Below, one piece after another: positions 1 through 13,480 of a DNA stretch of 64,000 nt. Position numbers and translations under genes: made by a program. Position 1 is the first letter of the stretch. Every line of letters begins with the position of its first letter. The notes below the pieces were generated by a model. That model saw only the letters and a program-made list of their open reading frames with translations, searched no databases and was not told where the DNA came from. Source of the DNA: Lepidurus packardi (lineage: Eukaryota > Arthropoda > Branchiopoda > Notostraca > Triopsidae); NCBI GenBank assembly GCA_023053545.1, contig JAKZAN010000007.1:9238001-9302000 (forward strand), read 5' to 3'.

Positions 1-1630
1 GAAGAAGTATTAGGAAAATAGGGATGAAATTTGGAGATTTAGAAATGGATTTTTGACAAGCCTATTTGGGGCCTCTAGTGGCGGTTTGGATAAGCAATGA
101 GCCTTAAAGGTAAACAAAGAAAATTCCAAACTCCGACTATGAAATAAGTTGGATTTTATTCTACAAATCAACAGTAAAGTTTATTTTTAGAACAAGATGA
201 AAAATCTGTACTCCGTTTTAAATGGTTTTAATTTAAAGGTTTTTAATTTCAAGTAATAATTCGATTTTTAGAAAATGCGGCGTGTAGGGTTTACTTCTTC
301 GTAAAGTGGGTTGGGGGGTGAGGAGTTGGGTATAGTTTGGGTAGGAGTTGGCTTTTGGGGGTGAGGAGTTGGGTATACAAATTAACTTGGATAGTACGAA
401 GTGCCGAATTCGAGTTTATTTCTATTTCATTTGAGTATAAGTTTGGACGCATTTAATTATCAATTAGTCATGCTTAGTTTCATAGTTATTTCATAATTAC
501 AATTTGATCGATTTTCCTTCCAGCTTATTAACGAGGGGTTGGGTTTAAGGTTGGTGGGAAAGGAACGTAGTTAAGGATAATTTGATGTAGATTTACATGA
601 GGTGCGAGAGCGTGCCCGCCACGTGGTTCCGGCCTACAAATGGCGGGGAAAAGTGACGACGGCTCCGGAAATGAGGTGCGTTGGTCCACCGCTCATTGTC
701 ACCTCGTTTCCTATGAAAACTATACAAAAAAGGAGCTGGGTTATAAAAAGTGACTATAGACACGTGTCTTGACATGAAGCAAAACGTTGGGGTTTCCATA
801 GAATGTCAGGACTAATATTCCGGATTGTTTTTCCTCCCGCTCAGCGAACATTCTCGATGCGCTGCCGTCGGGCGCGCCCCGTAGCTCCCAAAAAGAGCTT
901 CGTCATCTATAAAATTCATTCTTGTAGCCATGCGCCCTACTGGGAAATATGACACGCTCTCTGTCATCTATGCTTTAGGTTCAATATAGAGAGTTGAAAT
1001 GAAGAAGCGAGGTGGAAGTAATCCCCAGTTTAGTAGAACTTTTTCAAGTAGTTAATACTGGGATTTTTTTTTTGCTTTTTAACTATACTACACTCGGGCT
1101 TTCCAAGTTGCAAGTTACCAAACTCACTATGTGCGTGTGATCGCGCGTGATGGTGCATTGGGAACTCGGCTTGAAGGAGAAGAAAGGGTGGGTTCTAAAA
1201 CCCTGTCACATGCAACTTTTATCCTAGTCACGTGACTTGAAGTTTGCCTCTGGGAACCTCTTGGGAATAGCGATTGGTTAGCGACACTCGAAGACATCTG
1301 TGACACGTGGCGCCCTTAATATGATTCATAAACCACACAGAAATTCTCCAGTATTATAGTTGGATGCAGCATGATGGGTTTCAACAGAGAAGGCGAGGTT
1401 TTCTCACAGTTCTTGAGGGTGAACTCGGCGTGAGATTCCATTCTTCAATTTTTTATTTATTTTTTATTTGATGAGTTTTAGGTTTTATTTACTTTAGAAA
1501 AGCCCTTACGAAGAGGGAAGTATAAGAGGTGAGCTGTTAATTGTTAAAAGTTTTTTCAAACTCTATTTTGTCAAAATTTGCCCGCAATTAGCTATCGATT
1601 CCTTTTCGAACTTTCTTACGCAATAGTTCC
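1..1630. other. Non-coding, no gene seen
   Basis: No open frame here has recognisable protein similarity. A G-rich direct repeat (core GTGAGGAGTTGGGTA) occurs twice, near 317-331 and 361-375. A related copy lies near 14638, also preceded by a CTTCGTAA-type sequence, so it is a dispersed repeat. Nothing else stands out. Confidence 0.6.
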
Positions 1631-1913
1631 TTACGCAAGACAGTAACAAACGTCAGCGCCATCTGTGATGGTTGCGCATCAATAAGCTAAGGTATACAGG
1701 TTTCTAAAAAAAATAAATAAAAAGAATCGTAAGAATTTATGCATTAAGGAAGCTTAAACAAGGAGGGTCATATTTACGCAAAACAGTAACAAACGTCAGT
1801 GCCATCTGTGATTGTTGCGCATCAATAAGCTAAGGTATACAGGTTTCTAAAAAAAATAAAGAAAAAGGAACGTAAGAAATTATGCATTAAGGAAGCTTAA
1901 ACAAGGAGGGTCA
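1631..1913. repeat. Tandem duplication, two ~140-bp copies
   Basis: Copy 1 (1631-1770) and copy 2 (1774-1913) are nearly identical. Each runs from TTACGCAA through CAGTAACAAACGTCAG, GCCATCTGTGAT, an A-rich stretch and GGAAGCTTAAACAAGG. The period is 143 bp. Differences are a handful of substitutions, so the duplication is fairly recent. No coding content is apparent. Confidence 0.9.
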
Positions 1914-2984
1914 CGTCAATTGATCGACTTGTTGTTTGAGGTTAGGAAAGCTGAACCTTTGATTGAAAACCAATACTACCACGCCTACCAACAATGGTGC
2001 ACCCTGCTGTGTGGACCAACAACATCACAGATGGTCTGTTTCTATACATATCCGTCCGTATCTGCGTTTTTGGGCAACTGTGAGATATTAGTTCATCTGG
2101 GTTGATTTGGGGGATGTTAAAAACGTCCGTAGGGGGTGGAAGACAGGGGTTCAGCCAAGGTGCAAAAAAATAAAAAAAATAAAGAACCTATAGGGGTTGA
2201 ATCAATGACCAGCAATGAACCCTAACACATGGCAAGATTTTTTCATTCTCTTTTTTTTTGGCCTTTTCCTCAACAACAACAGGCTGTAAAGGTTACCTTT
2301 GAAGGGTTAGGTTAGGTTTAGGGTTAGGCAAGGGTGAATTACCCCCTGCTTGGAAATGAATCACCCGTTGAGGCATTGTGCGGGGGTGGGTTCATGTGTG
2401 TTATGTTCTGCTCTTGTGTTAGCCATGTTATGTAGGTTGAACCGACAAAAAAGGTGACGTAATAAGCACAGCACAACTGAACAATTGAACCTAAAGTCAT
2501 GTGTTATAATATTATAGGGAAAGTCATGTCATATATGGACCATGTGTGGCTCATAATTTAGGTTCTATAGGAACAGGGGGGAAGGGAAGTCTTAATCAGG
2601 ACGTTATGGGGGGGCATAATGAGGGGTTCCAATCAAGTGGAAGGATTGACATAAACAGTTAGGAACCATTCCCGGGTAGCTATTACCCTACTTACTAGGG
2701 TATAAGCGTTAACTTCTGGGTGAATTTTTTTGGGGAAGTAATGATCCGTTAAGAGCACCTTTGCCTCATGACAAAACTAAGTCAAGTTCCAAACAATCCA
2801 TTTTAATGCGATTTTTGACAAATGGCTCAAGATTCCCAAATTCCTTGAATTCGAAATTTTATGAAAATAACCAGGTAAATGAGCGCTATTTCAACAATAT
2901 TTACAAATTAGCATAAGCTTAAGCAATTAAGCAAATTAGCATAAGCAAGAAAGTTTATATCGTTGATATATTCTGTTAATTTGA
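1914..2984. other. Non-coding, no gene seen
   Basis: Only short chance frames are present. A stretch at about 2304-2329 contains three TTAGG-like units, the arthropod telomere motif, but it is too short to call an interstitial telomere array. Confidence 0.55.
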
Positions 2985-3290
2985 GAATTAAAAGTACAAT
3001 TAGTTGTCAAATTAATTGAACTAATTTTAAGGAATACAACTACTAATTTAATTTGACAACTAATTTTGACAATTAACTGAATTGAATTGACAACTCATTG
3101 ATTCAACTAATTTAACTTAAACAATTTAACTTAACTATTGTAATTTGTCAACTAATTCCGATTTCTTTTTTAAATATTGGCCTGTTGCCAAAGTTCATGA
3201 TTAAAAAGTACATTTAAGATCAGGTACGGAATTCCGGCAATTAATTGAATTTAATTGACAACTAATTCACAATAATTTAATTGCATTACC
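2985..3290. repeat. AT-rich degenerate repeat (AATTGACAACTAATT type)
   Basis: Short imperfect iterations of AATTGACAACTAATTT, also in reverse-complement form, fill this AT-rich stretch. There is no regular period. It looks like a decayed minisatellite. Confidence 0.6.
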
Positions 3291-5436
3291 ATGCATTTAA
3301 TTTGCAATACATTGTATTTTCAAGGCAGGAAGCGTTTAGGAATTATTATGTTATTACATTGGTCCATTTGTGTAATTTTTTAGTTAATTTCGAAAATTTT
3401 TTAATGTAATTTGGTCCATTTGAAATGAGTTTAGGTTTAAAAGGTCAATTTGATTTTGAACTCAAATTGCTAAAGCTTGAAATAAAGTGTATGAATGAAT
3501 GGGCGCGAAGGGAATGTGAAGAGGTGTGTGATTAAGTTATCTGATAAGATTAGTGAGTTTTTTGACACTTTGGAGAAGGTCTATCAGCGGTTTCTATCGG
3601 CTATATGAGCCAAAACACACAACAGCAGAGAGATTAGACAGAATAGAGAAGATACATGCACGATAATAACAGGATGATGAGCGATGCCGGGATAAGGACG
3701 AACTCCCAAGCCCAAACCAAGCTTAATACCTCTAAGATAAAAATGCTATGTACTCTGCGCTTTTACGGTGCAGATTAGGTGAGTCAACTGTGAAATCGCC
3801 TTTTGTGTTAGTTTAGACGCCCCCCCACCAAACTTCAGCTTGGCTGTTGCCCAACAAGATAATGAAGGCCCTTTCTGGTCTTCTTTTGTCCCACAGAGAG
3901 CAGCGACGCTTGACTTTGCCCGCGGCATTTTTTGCTCCAAGAACTATCTATTTATACAGAAATACCGGGTGATTATCACTCTGCCGACACCTGATACCGA
4001 CAAGGAGTTTTTTTTTAAGGATATGAGGCCTGGATTCGGGTATGTCTGGGTGTTTAGATGGTTTTTCGTGGTGAGCTACGGGGCCCAGGCCAGGCTTATG
4101 CTTTGCATACACAAACATGGACCAAAGGACTTTTTGGTTTTATTGTCCGTTAGCTTTTTATGTGAGGTCTTTTAACTAACATTCTCAAGTCTTAAAGCGA
4201 TAAAAATGCTATAAGCTGCTCCGGTTTGCATTGCCAGGCGTTGCAACAACAAACAACTCCAGTTTAACAGCGCCTCTAGCGGGAGCCCGAGGCGTGAAAC
4301 TGAAACACGCTTCAAAGCAAAAACAAACCAAGAAAGCCATAGGACTTATGGCTTGGAGAATATATTTTTAGCTGGGTGAAAGAGCACTTTCGTGGACCAG
4401 ATTTTATGAGGTAAGAACCTTTCCAGCTCATCGAGAAACGAAGGAAACATTAAACCAAATTGAGCAAGCCCCGCCTTCCGGGACTCCATAATGATGCAGC
4501 ATGGCCTGCCTTTAGCGTATCAGAGAAATTGTAGAAACACCACCACGAACCTGACTCTTCTAAATGAATCTAAACGAAACTGAAAGAATGAAATGAAATT
4601 AGTTTTCTCTTTACTGAATTCAAGAATTCCAAACTTCCATCCCAAACAATTCCAAAGCCTTAGTTCTGGCTGGAAATGAGATCATGATCCAGATTTTTTT
4701 TTTTTTTTTTTTTTTAAGATTTACAATCCAATTGGGTTGAACGGTAAAGTGAAGGTGACAAGGATGAAAGTGACGGCCGAGAAACGTGCACCGAACCTCG
4801 GAGGTTTTCATGGTCTCGACCACCACATCAAGATGAAACGTCCATCACTAATCCACATACTCAGGAACTTTGATTCATTCGGAATATTTTCTTTTTTTTT
4901 TGGTGGCCTTTTGGCTCTGCAACACCTTCACGTCAAAGGTATAACGTTTCTGGGATCTTCTTATCACTTTGAAAGAATCTTTTCTTCTTACGGCGCTTCT
5001 TCTTCTTCTTCTTCCTCTTCATCTTGGTTCCTCACAAAACTGACGTTCAAACTGAACTTCAAGCCCAGGTGGACAAGTCTCTATTTGGTCTAAAAAGAAG
5101 GTTTGCTACCAAACCTTCCAAAATTTGCTAATACGAACGCTAGTTTTCTCTCTCTCTCTTAAGCCGCGAGCACAGGTGTTCCAACAATTGCTTACCATTG
5201 GGCTGGGCACAGATTGGCGTGGCTCAAACTTTTCTGACAGCTGTCATATGCACCAACATGGGTTATATTCCCCTCAATTTCTTCTAAAAGAGGTTTCCCC
5301 AAAGATATCGAGTCTCCTTATTCCCCCAAACCTCACAGAAGAAGATATGACTTTGTGACCCGTCACAAGACAGGTCAATGTGTAAGTTAAAGGGTGGAGT
5401 TCATTTAAGGTTCCTTTGCTGTCTCTTCTTCTTCTT
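3291..5436. other. Non-coding; poly-T and CTT microsatellite
   Basis: No supported gene. A T-run lies at about 4692-4714 and a CTT-type microsatellite at about 4983-5025. The open frames over the CTT tract are low-complexity artefacts (serine runs). Confidence 0.55.
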
Positions 5437-5639
5437 CTTCTACTACGACTTCCACTTCCACTTCGACTTCTGTGGTGTATCCCAACAATGAAAAAAAAGG
5501 GGTATTCAGCCTTCTACTACGACTTCCACTTCCACTTCGACTTCTGTGGTGTATCCCAACAATGAAAAAAAGGGTATTCAGCCGAGGACTTGGACTTCTG
5601 TGGTGTATGCCAACAATGAAAAAAAAGGGGTATTCAGCC
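5437..5639. repeat. Tandem repeat, 74-bp unit, 2.7 copies
   Basis: Copies begin at 5437 and 5511 (period 74), followed by a truncated third copy at about 5588-5639. Each contains CTTCTGTGGTGTATSCCAAC, then an AATGAA box and an A-run of variable length. All three carry the CAACAATGAA decamer found elsewhere in the window. Confidence 0.9.
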
Positions 5640-6504
5640 GAGGATCATCACTGTATATACCACGCGTCGTTCAGCCAAGGAGTCAAGAAGTTGGGAAGTT
5701 CTTGAAAAAGGGATGCTATTCTGGGGTGCTAGACCCTTCCGAGCTCTTTCCAACCCTATTTAACACAGGTGTAAAGGGAAATAGGTAGGCAAAGGTCACG
5801 AAAAATTGGAAGCGTTTTGACAGGCACGACAATAGAAGGAACCCTGCGATGGGTTAGTAACTACTTTGTTCTTCCGTTCAAGTTCTCCGCGTGGCTTCCG
5901 TAGACTGGACAATGCTGCAGTTAAGGTATTGTACCTTACAAGGTGTTAAACACGTTACAAAAGTCACAGGAAGAAACTAAATGACCTGTTCGGGGATTCT
6001 CTTCTGTTAGTCTGAAAGGTGTGGTCGACTCTCCAACTGTTTGACATTGAAGAGACAGGCCAAGAATGAAATTCTTTGAAGGGACGAATGGAAACTAGGG
6101 CGAAAATTTTCGTTGTTGGAATTTTTAGTCGACATTTTCCCAAAGGGTTCCAATACTATTTGGTTTTCATTTTTAGAACCCCGATGTGTGATACGTGATC
6201 CTTTTAAGGGATATACTATACTTGCAACATAAACAATTGTCAGCTGGGAGTTTAGAAAAGGAGCTGTCAGTTTGGCTAACGCTTCAAAACGTTCGCACAT
6301 GTGTAAAAACCTGCGGACTGCGGTTCCAGATTGTTTATTTGCTCTTTTAACTAACGCGCAGAAAACCCCATTTGCTATTGTCAGCGAACAGAGCTTGAAA
6401 CTCTCCTTTGTTGGGGTTGAATTCCATGATTCGGAACCTTCCTGTAGTGACTGCAATGTTTGGTTCTGCTTTTAAAGTAAAGAATAATTATCCGCATTAA
6501 TGAA
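5640..6504. other. Non-coding, no gene seen
   Basis: A 149-codon frame on the minus strand (6007-6456) has no recognisable domain or family similarity, and there is nothing else to support a gene. Confidence 0.5.
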
Positions 6505-7375
6505 TTTATCCGTATCAATAAATTCAGCTAATTTTGTAAAGCAATGTAAGCTAACATTTCGTAATTTGTTTTTTTATTTGGGAGTTTATTTTTGGCATTA
6601 GAGTTCATAGATTTGAAAGTGAATTTCTTGGTGAAATTAATGAGAGAAGAAAAGGGAAGGAAAGAAATTCAATACTATTGTCGAATTAAGGCAATAAATT
6701 CAGCTAATTTTTGTAAAGCAATGTAAGCCAACATTTCGTAATTTTTTTTTTTTATTTGGGAATTTTTTTTTGGCATTCATAGATTTGAAAGTGAATTTCT
6801 TGGTGAAATTAATGAGAGAAGAAAAGGGAAGGCAAGAAATTCGATTATTTTGGAATTTTTTTGACATTAGAGTTTATAGATTTGAAAGTGAATTTCTTGG
6901 TGAAATTGATTAGAAGAAAAGGGAAGAAATTCAATACTATTGTTGAATTAAGGCAATAAATTCAGCTAATTTTGTAAAGCAATGTAAGCCAACATTTCTT
7001 AACTTGTTTTTTTTATTTTTGAATTTTTTTTTTTACATTCATAGATTTGAAAATGAATTTCCTGGTGAAATTGACGAGAGGAGAAAAGGGAAGGAAAGAA
7101 ATTCGATTATTTTGAATTTTTTTTGACATTAGAGTTTATAGATTTGAAAGTGAATTTCTTGTTGAAATTGATGAGAGAAGAAAAGGAAAGAAATTCAATA
7201 CTATTGTCGCATTAAGGCAATAAATTCAGCTAATTTTGTAAAGCAATGTAAGCCAACATTTCGTAATTTGTTTTTTATTTTGGAATTTTTTTTTGACATT
7301 CATAGATTTGAATGAATTTCTTTGTGAAATTGATGAGAAAAGAAAAGGGAAGGAAAGAAATTCAATACTATTGTC
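6505..7375. repeat. Nested tandem repeat, 176/262-bp units
   Basis: The marker AATTCAGCTAATTTT recurs at about 6521, 6697, 6959 and 7223, giving periods of 176, 262 and 264. The longer units arise because an internal block of about 86 bp (TAGATTTGAAAGTGAATTTC through GAAAGAAATTC) is itself duplicated. This is a higher-order array with an internal expansion. Confidence 0.85.
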
Positions 7376-8339
7376 ATGAAAGGAACTTTTTCCTTGTTTT
7401 TTTAGAGAGAGGCGGACATGTGAATGACATTCACACGAAATGCACGGTTAGTTTATTTACATAACCGGATTCGCCAATTACATTTCTTCAACCTGAAAAC
7501 CTTCTTTAACAGGCAAGTTATATATCAGTTTGAAGCTTGTCACGTTGGCAGTCTAACGCTTTGGCAATTTCCTTTATCTAACGAGCTGTCCGTTTCTCTT
7601 CCAGTGTTCTTGTTTTCTTTCTTCATATGCTCAAACCAAACCCAAATAACTATAAAAAAACGGTATCCATTTATTCAGTGCTGATGATATAAACGCTACA
7701 AATTCGGCTAGTTTTCCCCCATCAAATTAATTTATTTCAAATTCATTTTGGGAACAAAAATCAGCAACCCAAACTTTCTTTTTTCAAATTATCAAAAATA
7801 TCAAAAATAGTTACAAGGAAATTAAAAGATAATTAATTTATCCAAAAAATTCATCCTTTACAGTCTTAAAATTGTTTAACAAGAATTTCCAAATTATCCC
7901 GTAATAAAAATACAGAAAAATCGTAGTAGCTAGTAGAACACAGTAGTAGAAACTATCGATAGTAGAACAAAGGATTCCCAGTTTACAAAATCCTTCTAAC
8001 TCCTTATCAAATTCTTACAAAATGACAGATTTTTTCAACAATTTTTTTTCTCATTTTTTCTAGGGTAACAACTCATAAAATTCTGGGACTTGTTTTCGGG
8101 TTTTTTCGGGTAAAAATTCTAATAAAATTATAGAAACTTTTTTACATTTTTTTTAGCTTTTTTATTTTCGTTTTTGTGAATATCGTGATAGAGATAAAGA
8201 TATATCTTGTCATAGATCTATTAAAACAGCCTTCAAATACCGGAGCAGAAGTTTCAAAGTAGGAATTAGGTTTTACCCTAATAGAAGCAAAACGCTTTAG
8301 GGCCATGGAGTAAACACAATACAAAATGACAAAATTGAC

Positions 8340-8371
<32 letters not shown>

Positions 8372-10096
8372 GTGTAGAAACAACATTAACATGACAGAAA
8401 GGAACCTCTGCAGGAGCCGAGTATTCTATTCCTTCCCTCCTTTTTCTTTTTTATGTTTCAATGGAAACCGTCTCGATTGGCCGGCCACCAAAGAAAAGTT
8501 TTTTGTTGTTTTTTAAAAAGGTAACAAAAAGTTAGATCCGATCCATTGGGAACTCCTTTCCACAATAGGGGGGGTTAAAGATGGTTGGTCCGGCCCTAAA
8601 GCTGCTCCTATCTCTCGCCTCTCTGTGTGGTTTTTTGGAGATGCACTTAGAAAAAAGGAAGTAGACCAACAATGGCCCAACATCACCTCTATGCGAAGTT
8701 CCCATTGCGTTCTATATATCGAGTATAAGATAGAAAAATTTGAGGAGATTTAACACAAAAGGAAGCCTTGGGATAGGGACAGTTCCCACATGATAGTGTG
8801 TACATTTCGACTGTATATTGACTGTGTGTATACTACAGTGTAAAACGCTACCACTTAGGAGCACTTTAGGTGGAAAGAAAAGTCTAAATTCAACTAAAAT
8901 CTTGAAGCTTTCTGAAGATTCGCTCCATTGGTTCCAGTGGCGTTGACAAATCGAATGCGGGAATGTAACTGTGAACTTCTTTGGCGATTCAAAGAAGATT
9001 TTGTACTCAACTCGGGGAAAAGTATCCATACCAGAAATGTTGAAAGTTAGTGTCGCATTACGTAATCATCGAATTATAAGTTGAGTGAGCTTAAGCAAAT
9101 GAAAGTACATGGAGCGAAAATGTCATGATCCTTTATGATCGAAAGAAACGAAGAACAGGTATTTGGCATTTTGGTACACTAATCAATAGAGGAAAGTAAT
9201 AAATTAATAAATGAAACATATAGTTCTAACTTGATACAATTATATCCATAATTGTATCAAGTTAACTGATTGGATGAACTGATTGGATTATTAATTAAGT
9301 GAGAGAGTTTAGCTTCTTTTGATAGTTGTTTTGTTTGAACGCATTGTGATAGTTTACACATAGAAAAGAAAAGGAAGGAATCTTCAATTAGAAGTAGAAA
9401 GGTGTTTGAGAAGAACGAAGTTTTGAAGGTTTTCTCTCACGGGTTTTAAGTTTGAATTCTCTACTGAAAGTGTTGGGACACATTAAGTTTTCATAAAACT
9501 TATTAGTGTTGTACCTTTGAAAAGAACTGTTTCTTATGGTTAAAAAATCTTAGTTTAACGCTATCAACATCTTTAAACTGAAAGTGGAGATTGTCTTTTA
9601 GGAAAATTTTGGATTTGGGAAAAAGTAGAACGATATCTTTCAAGCACTGAATATCTTGGAAAGTAAGCTTAAACTATAATCCCTTCCAAATTTAGGCCAC
9701 ATTTGAACTGTACGGAACTTCCCATACTACCACTAGTGTTGTTATAAGCGTTATTTTGTAAAATATTTTGCGACATAATGTTACATATAACGCTAAGTTG
9801 ATGTTACTCTTAAGCTAATATCGAATAAATCGATATTAATAACGCAATCTGAATGTTTGCAATCTTACCCTTATATTCTTTCCAGTTTGAAGTTAGTTCA
9901 ATAGATAACATTCTAATTTAGCATTCTATTAGCATTGTGATAAACTTAATGATAATATGTTACTGAATATTAGTGTCAAGGTAAGTTCAAAGTTACTATT
10001 TAAATATCCCTATTTTCAATCTGTTCGAATGTTCTACTGTTAATTGAATTCAGGAGTAAATAATATAATAAATCCTGACTTTCCAATTCAATTTCT
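7376..10096. other. Non-coding; long poly-T
   Basis: No supported gene. A T-run of about 30 bp lies near 8342-8371. The short open frames lack any family similarity. Confidence 0.55.
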
Positions 10097-10385
10097 TTGC
10101 TCTATTTCCACATTTCGAGGATACGAACATTTAATAAACATTATAAACATTATAATATAAACATCTGGAAGTAAAATGTGTTAAACTATTCAACTTCCTT
10201 GCTCTATTTCAACATTTGGCGGATACTTAACTTTTAATAAATATTATAAACATTATAATATAAACATTTGGGAGTAAAGTGTATTAAACTATTCAATGTC
10301 CTTGCTCTATTGAAACATTTGGAGGATACTAACATTTAATAAACATTATAACCTTTGGAAGTAAACTGTGTTAAACTACTTACTT
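10097..10385. repeat. Tandem repeat, ~103-bp unit, three copies
   Basis: TTGCTCTATT begins copies at 10097, 10199 and 10302. Each continues through an AT-rich AATAAACATTATAAACATT block to GTGTTAAACTA or a close variant. The third copy is shortened internally. Confidence 0.88.
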
Positions 10386-11844
10386 TGTTAAACGTTTCAA
10401 AGGTTTCTTTAAGAACTCTATCTGCAATATAAAGGTTCAGATGATTGAGTTCAGTTGGTTTATCTCTGAAGACAGGCAAGTTAATCATCTTTGTGTCTGT
10501 CTGTGTTGTTGTTTGTGCTTTTAGCGTGTGAAAGTACTTGTGTTTTCTCATTAGCAAGATCAATTACCGAGTACAGAAGCAAGTTCTCTCTGAAATTTCT
10601 GTCTGTTGTTTAGGGCAGGATTAGAGTAAAGGAACTGGAAATCCAGGGTGTTTGATCTCTTGTGATTACCGTTTACTTTTTGTTCGACATGGCAATGATC
10701 CCTTTTTCATTCCACAGGATGTCTCTCTCTTTCTCTTCACTCTAATGCACCGAAGAATGAAAAGGAGAAGCTTTTTATTTCCCATCTGCCCCATAAAGGT
10801 TCATCTCCACGCTCCATTACACCGATTTTCGAATGTTTCTCATCACAAATAAGGTCCCACTTGTCAAATTGCCGCCCTTCCGCTCATTCACACTGAAGCT
10901 GGAAGCAATACAACCCACCCACAAAATACTGTTATTGAAATGGAACTTAATAACTTCCAATATGTCTCTTCCTCTTTGGCACAGTGTTGGTACAACATCA
11001 TGAGGGAAATTAAGTCTATATTTGGGGAAAAGCTTGAAGAAAGACCCGTTTTAGTTGACCTCTTGGTCTCGTTCTCTCTATCTATGAAAAATAAATTTGA
11101 AAAAAAGATTAAAATAGATTAGGGAAGGCGCGAGAGGAGAGAAACAGAGTGAGAAGGAGAAAACACTTGAAATGAGAAATGAGTTAACGCAGAGCGAAAC
11201 ATATCTCCTTACGTTTAACTCGTAAGGCTCCCCAGTTTCTCTTCTAAACAGACTCGTTTACGCGTTTCCTCCGACGCAGATCCGTCTTCCTTTGCGGCCC
11301 GCCAGAAGACAGCCTCCAACTCGAGGTTTTGGAGCTTTTTACTCGGCTCGCATTCATTTTATAGGGATGGATGTTAGCAATGGACAAACCTCTTCAAAGT
11401 GTTTTACAATCTCATGGAAATATCCTCGTAATAAAAGGGAAATTAAACATAGATCAACTAGAGCATAACAGGTTTTATTAACTTTGCCCCACTTGGGCAC
11501 ATTCATATAGTCAAGATGGCCCTGGAATCGTTTAATTCGAATGTTAAGGGCAGAAAAAAGTTTGCGTATTTATTTTCTATATTCTATAAAATAGGGTCTT
11601 GTCTTAAATTGAAGTTACCTGAGTGGTTTTTCTTCTATGAAACTTATTGGAATGGAAACGACACAATGGATCCATTCAAATCGTTCCATTCAGTGGAATT
11701 CAATATTTGGAATTCAATAATTTGAAATTTCAATTCATAATTTTTTTTAATAATTTGGAATTCAATAATTGACTAAACTTTGCTGTTAAGGCAATCAATG
11801 AAATACTGCGAAATCCAAGAAAGACTATTAAATAATACTAACCA
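10386..11844. other. Non-coding, no gene seen
   Basis: No open frame with recognisable similarity on either strand. The sequence is mixed AT-rich. Confidence 0.5.
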
Positions 11845-12225
11845 ATAATACAAATACATACTAAATAGTGCAACACATGAAATGCATTAGGATTTATTGT
11901 AGATTATTTCAAGTTTGAACCAATTGTACTGAATTGGAACCATTGAAGCTCCTTAAAAGCCGAAATAACTATTTCAACTTTATTTTTATTGAATAGGACT
12001 TGTAATTCTATCCAATAATAACGAATCGCGTTTGAAAATAATACAAATGCATACTAAATAGTGCAACATATGAAATACATTAGGACTTATTGTAGATTAT
12101 TTCAAGTTTGAACCAATTGTACTGAATTGGAACCATTGAAGCTCCTTACAGCCGAAATAACTATTTGAACTTTATTTCTATTGAATAGGACTTGCAATTC
12201 TATGAAATAATAACGAAATCCATTG
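11845..12225. repeat. Tandem duplication, 192-bp unit, two copies
   Basis: The marker AATACAAATRCATACTAAAT starts at 11848 and at 12040. The copies run through TTGAACCAATTGTACTGAAT and CTATTGAATAGGACTTG and are about 95% alike by eye. Confidence 0.9.
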
Positions 12226-13025
12226 AAAGGTATTCAAACCTTCTGAATTGAATGAATAAGAGCTCTTAATTAAATTATTAAAAAATTAAACTACAGCGAT
12301 TCGGACTAATGAGCGAATTCGGACTAGTTCGGACTAATGAGCGAGTGAATGAAGAGACTTAATCTAAGTTCAACTAACTTTAGTAACAATGTCATTATGA
12401 GAGGAAAAAAATCATTTGAAAATAGATGGGATTCTGTTCGTTGGCTTTTAGCGTTGGGAAAGCGAAACATTACTCTTGAAATTCAATAAGGAAATATGGT
12501 AAGAAAGCACAAGGAAAACAGCAGCCGAAGACAAAAAAAAAAAACGTAGACGAAGTTATGGTTCGTTAAGAACAGTCCCAAGTGACACATGAAAGCTTCT
12601 GTTTCCTGCGTTTGGCATCTCCCAAAAAGTCGCGGAAGAAGGCTAATATTCTCTCCTCCATTGAAAAGGCGCCTGGATGGGGCGCCTCAATTATACAGCC
12701 CAAGGAAGCAGACTTTTAGCAGAAAAGTTGGAAACAAGGCCCAACACCCCCCCTGCTCCCCCCCGCCTGTCGCCGCAACCTTTTAGCATCTCGGCTATAA
12801 GCCACCAAAAACGGAACCAGGTCCTTTCTGTCCCGTCTGTCCCGCCACACAACACCAACACAAGCTCAAGCGACACCCAAACTTGGACTTGAAAACTTCA
12901 GACGTCTCTTTAGAACACAGATACTAATATCATATACAACACAGTAATGTACCCTTACGCTTCCTTTCTGTACCGCCTTTTGCTTAAAGTTCCGCTAGAT
13001 TCAAAACCCCGAAACGCGGCTTGAT
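12226..13025. other. Non-coding, no gene seen
   Basis: A pyrimidine-rich, C-rich patch lies near 12740-12860. No frame shows family similarity. Confidence 0.5.
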
Positions 13026-13480
13026 TTCATCGTTGATCTTCAACTTCATAGATTCATTGTTGATCTTCATACGTTCATTGCTGATCTTGATAGCTCCATC
13101 GTAGATCTTCAACTTTGTAGATTGTTGATCTCCATAGTTCCATCGTTGATCTTCATAGTTCCATGGTTGATTTTCAACTTTATAGATTCATTGTTGATCT
13201 TCATAGTTCCTCCGTTGGTCTCCAACTTTCTAGATTCATTGTTGATCTTCAACTTTATAGATACATTGTTGATCTTCAACTTCATAGATTCATTGTTGAT
13301 CTTCCTAAGTTCATTGTTGATCTTCATAGATTCATTCTTGGCGTGCATAGATTCATGGTTCAAGTGCAAAGATTCGTTGTTGAGCTTCATAAATTCGTTG
13401 TTGATTTTCACATGAATTCTTTCACATTAAGTCGTATTTTCATTACTGAACTTCACAGATTCATTGTTAAAGCGCATGGA
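13026..13480. repeat. Minisatellite, 21/27-bp units, with TTCATTGTTGATCTTCA core
   Basis: About twenty degenerate copies of a 21-bp unit (GATTCATTGTTGATCTTCATA) alternate with a 27-bp form that inserts six bases (ACTTTA type). Because both lengths are multiples of three, frames stay open on both strands and the minus strand reads as repeats of MKINNES. I regard this as a repeat, not a gene. Confidence 0.88.

Noticed and set aside
2304..2329. TTAGG repeats suggesting an interstitial telomere
   Set aside because: Only about three imperfect units; chance or a simple repeat is enough.
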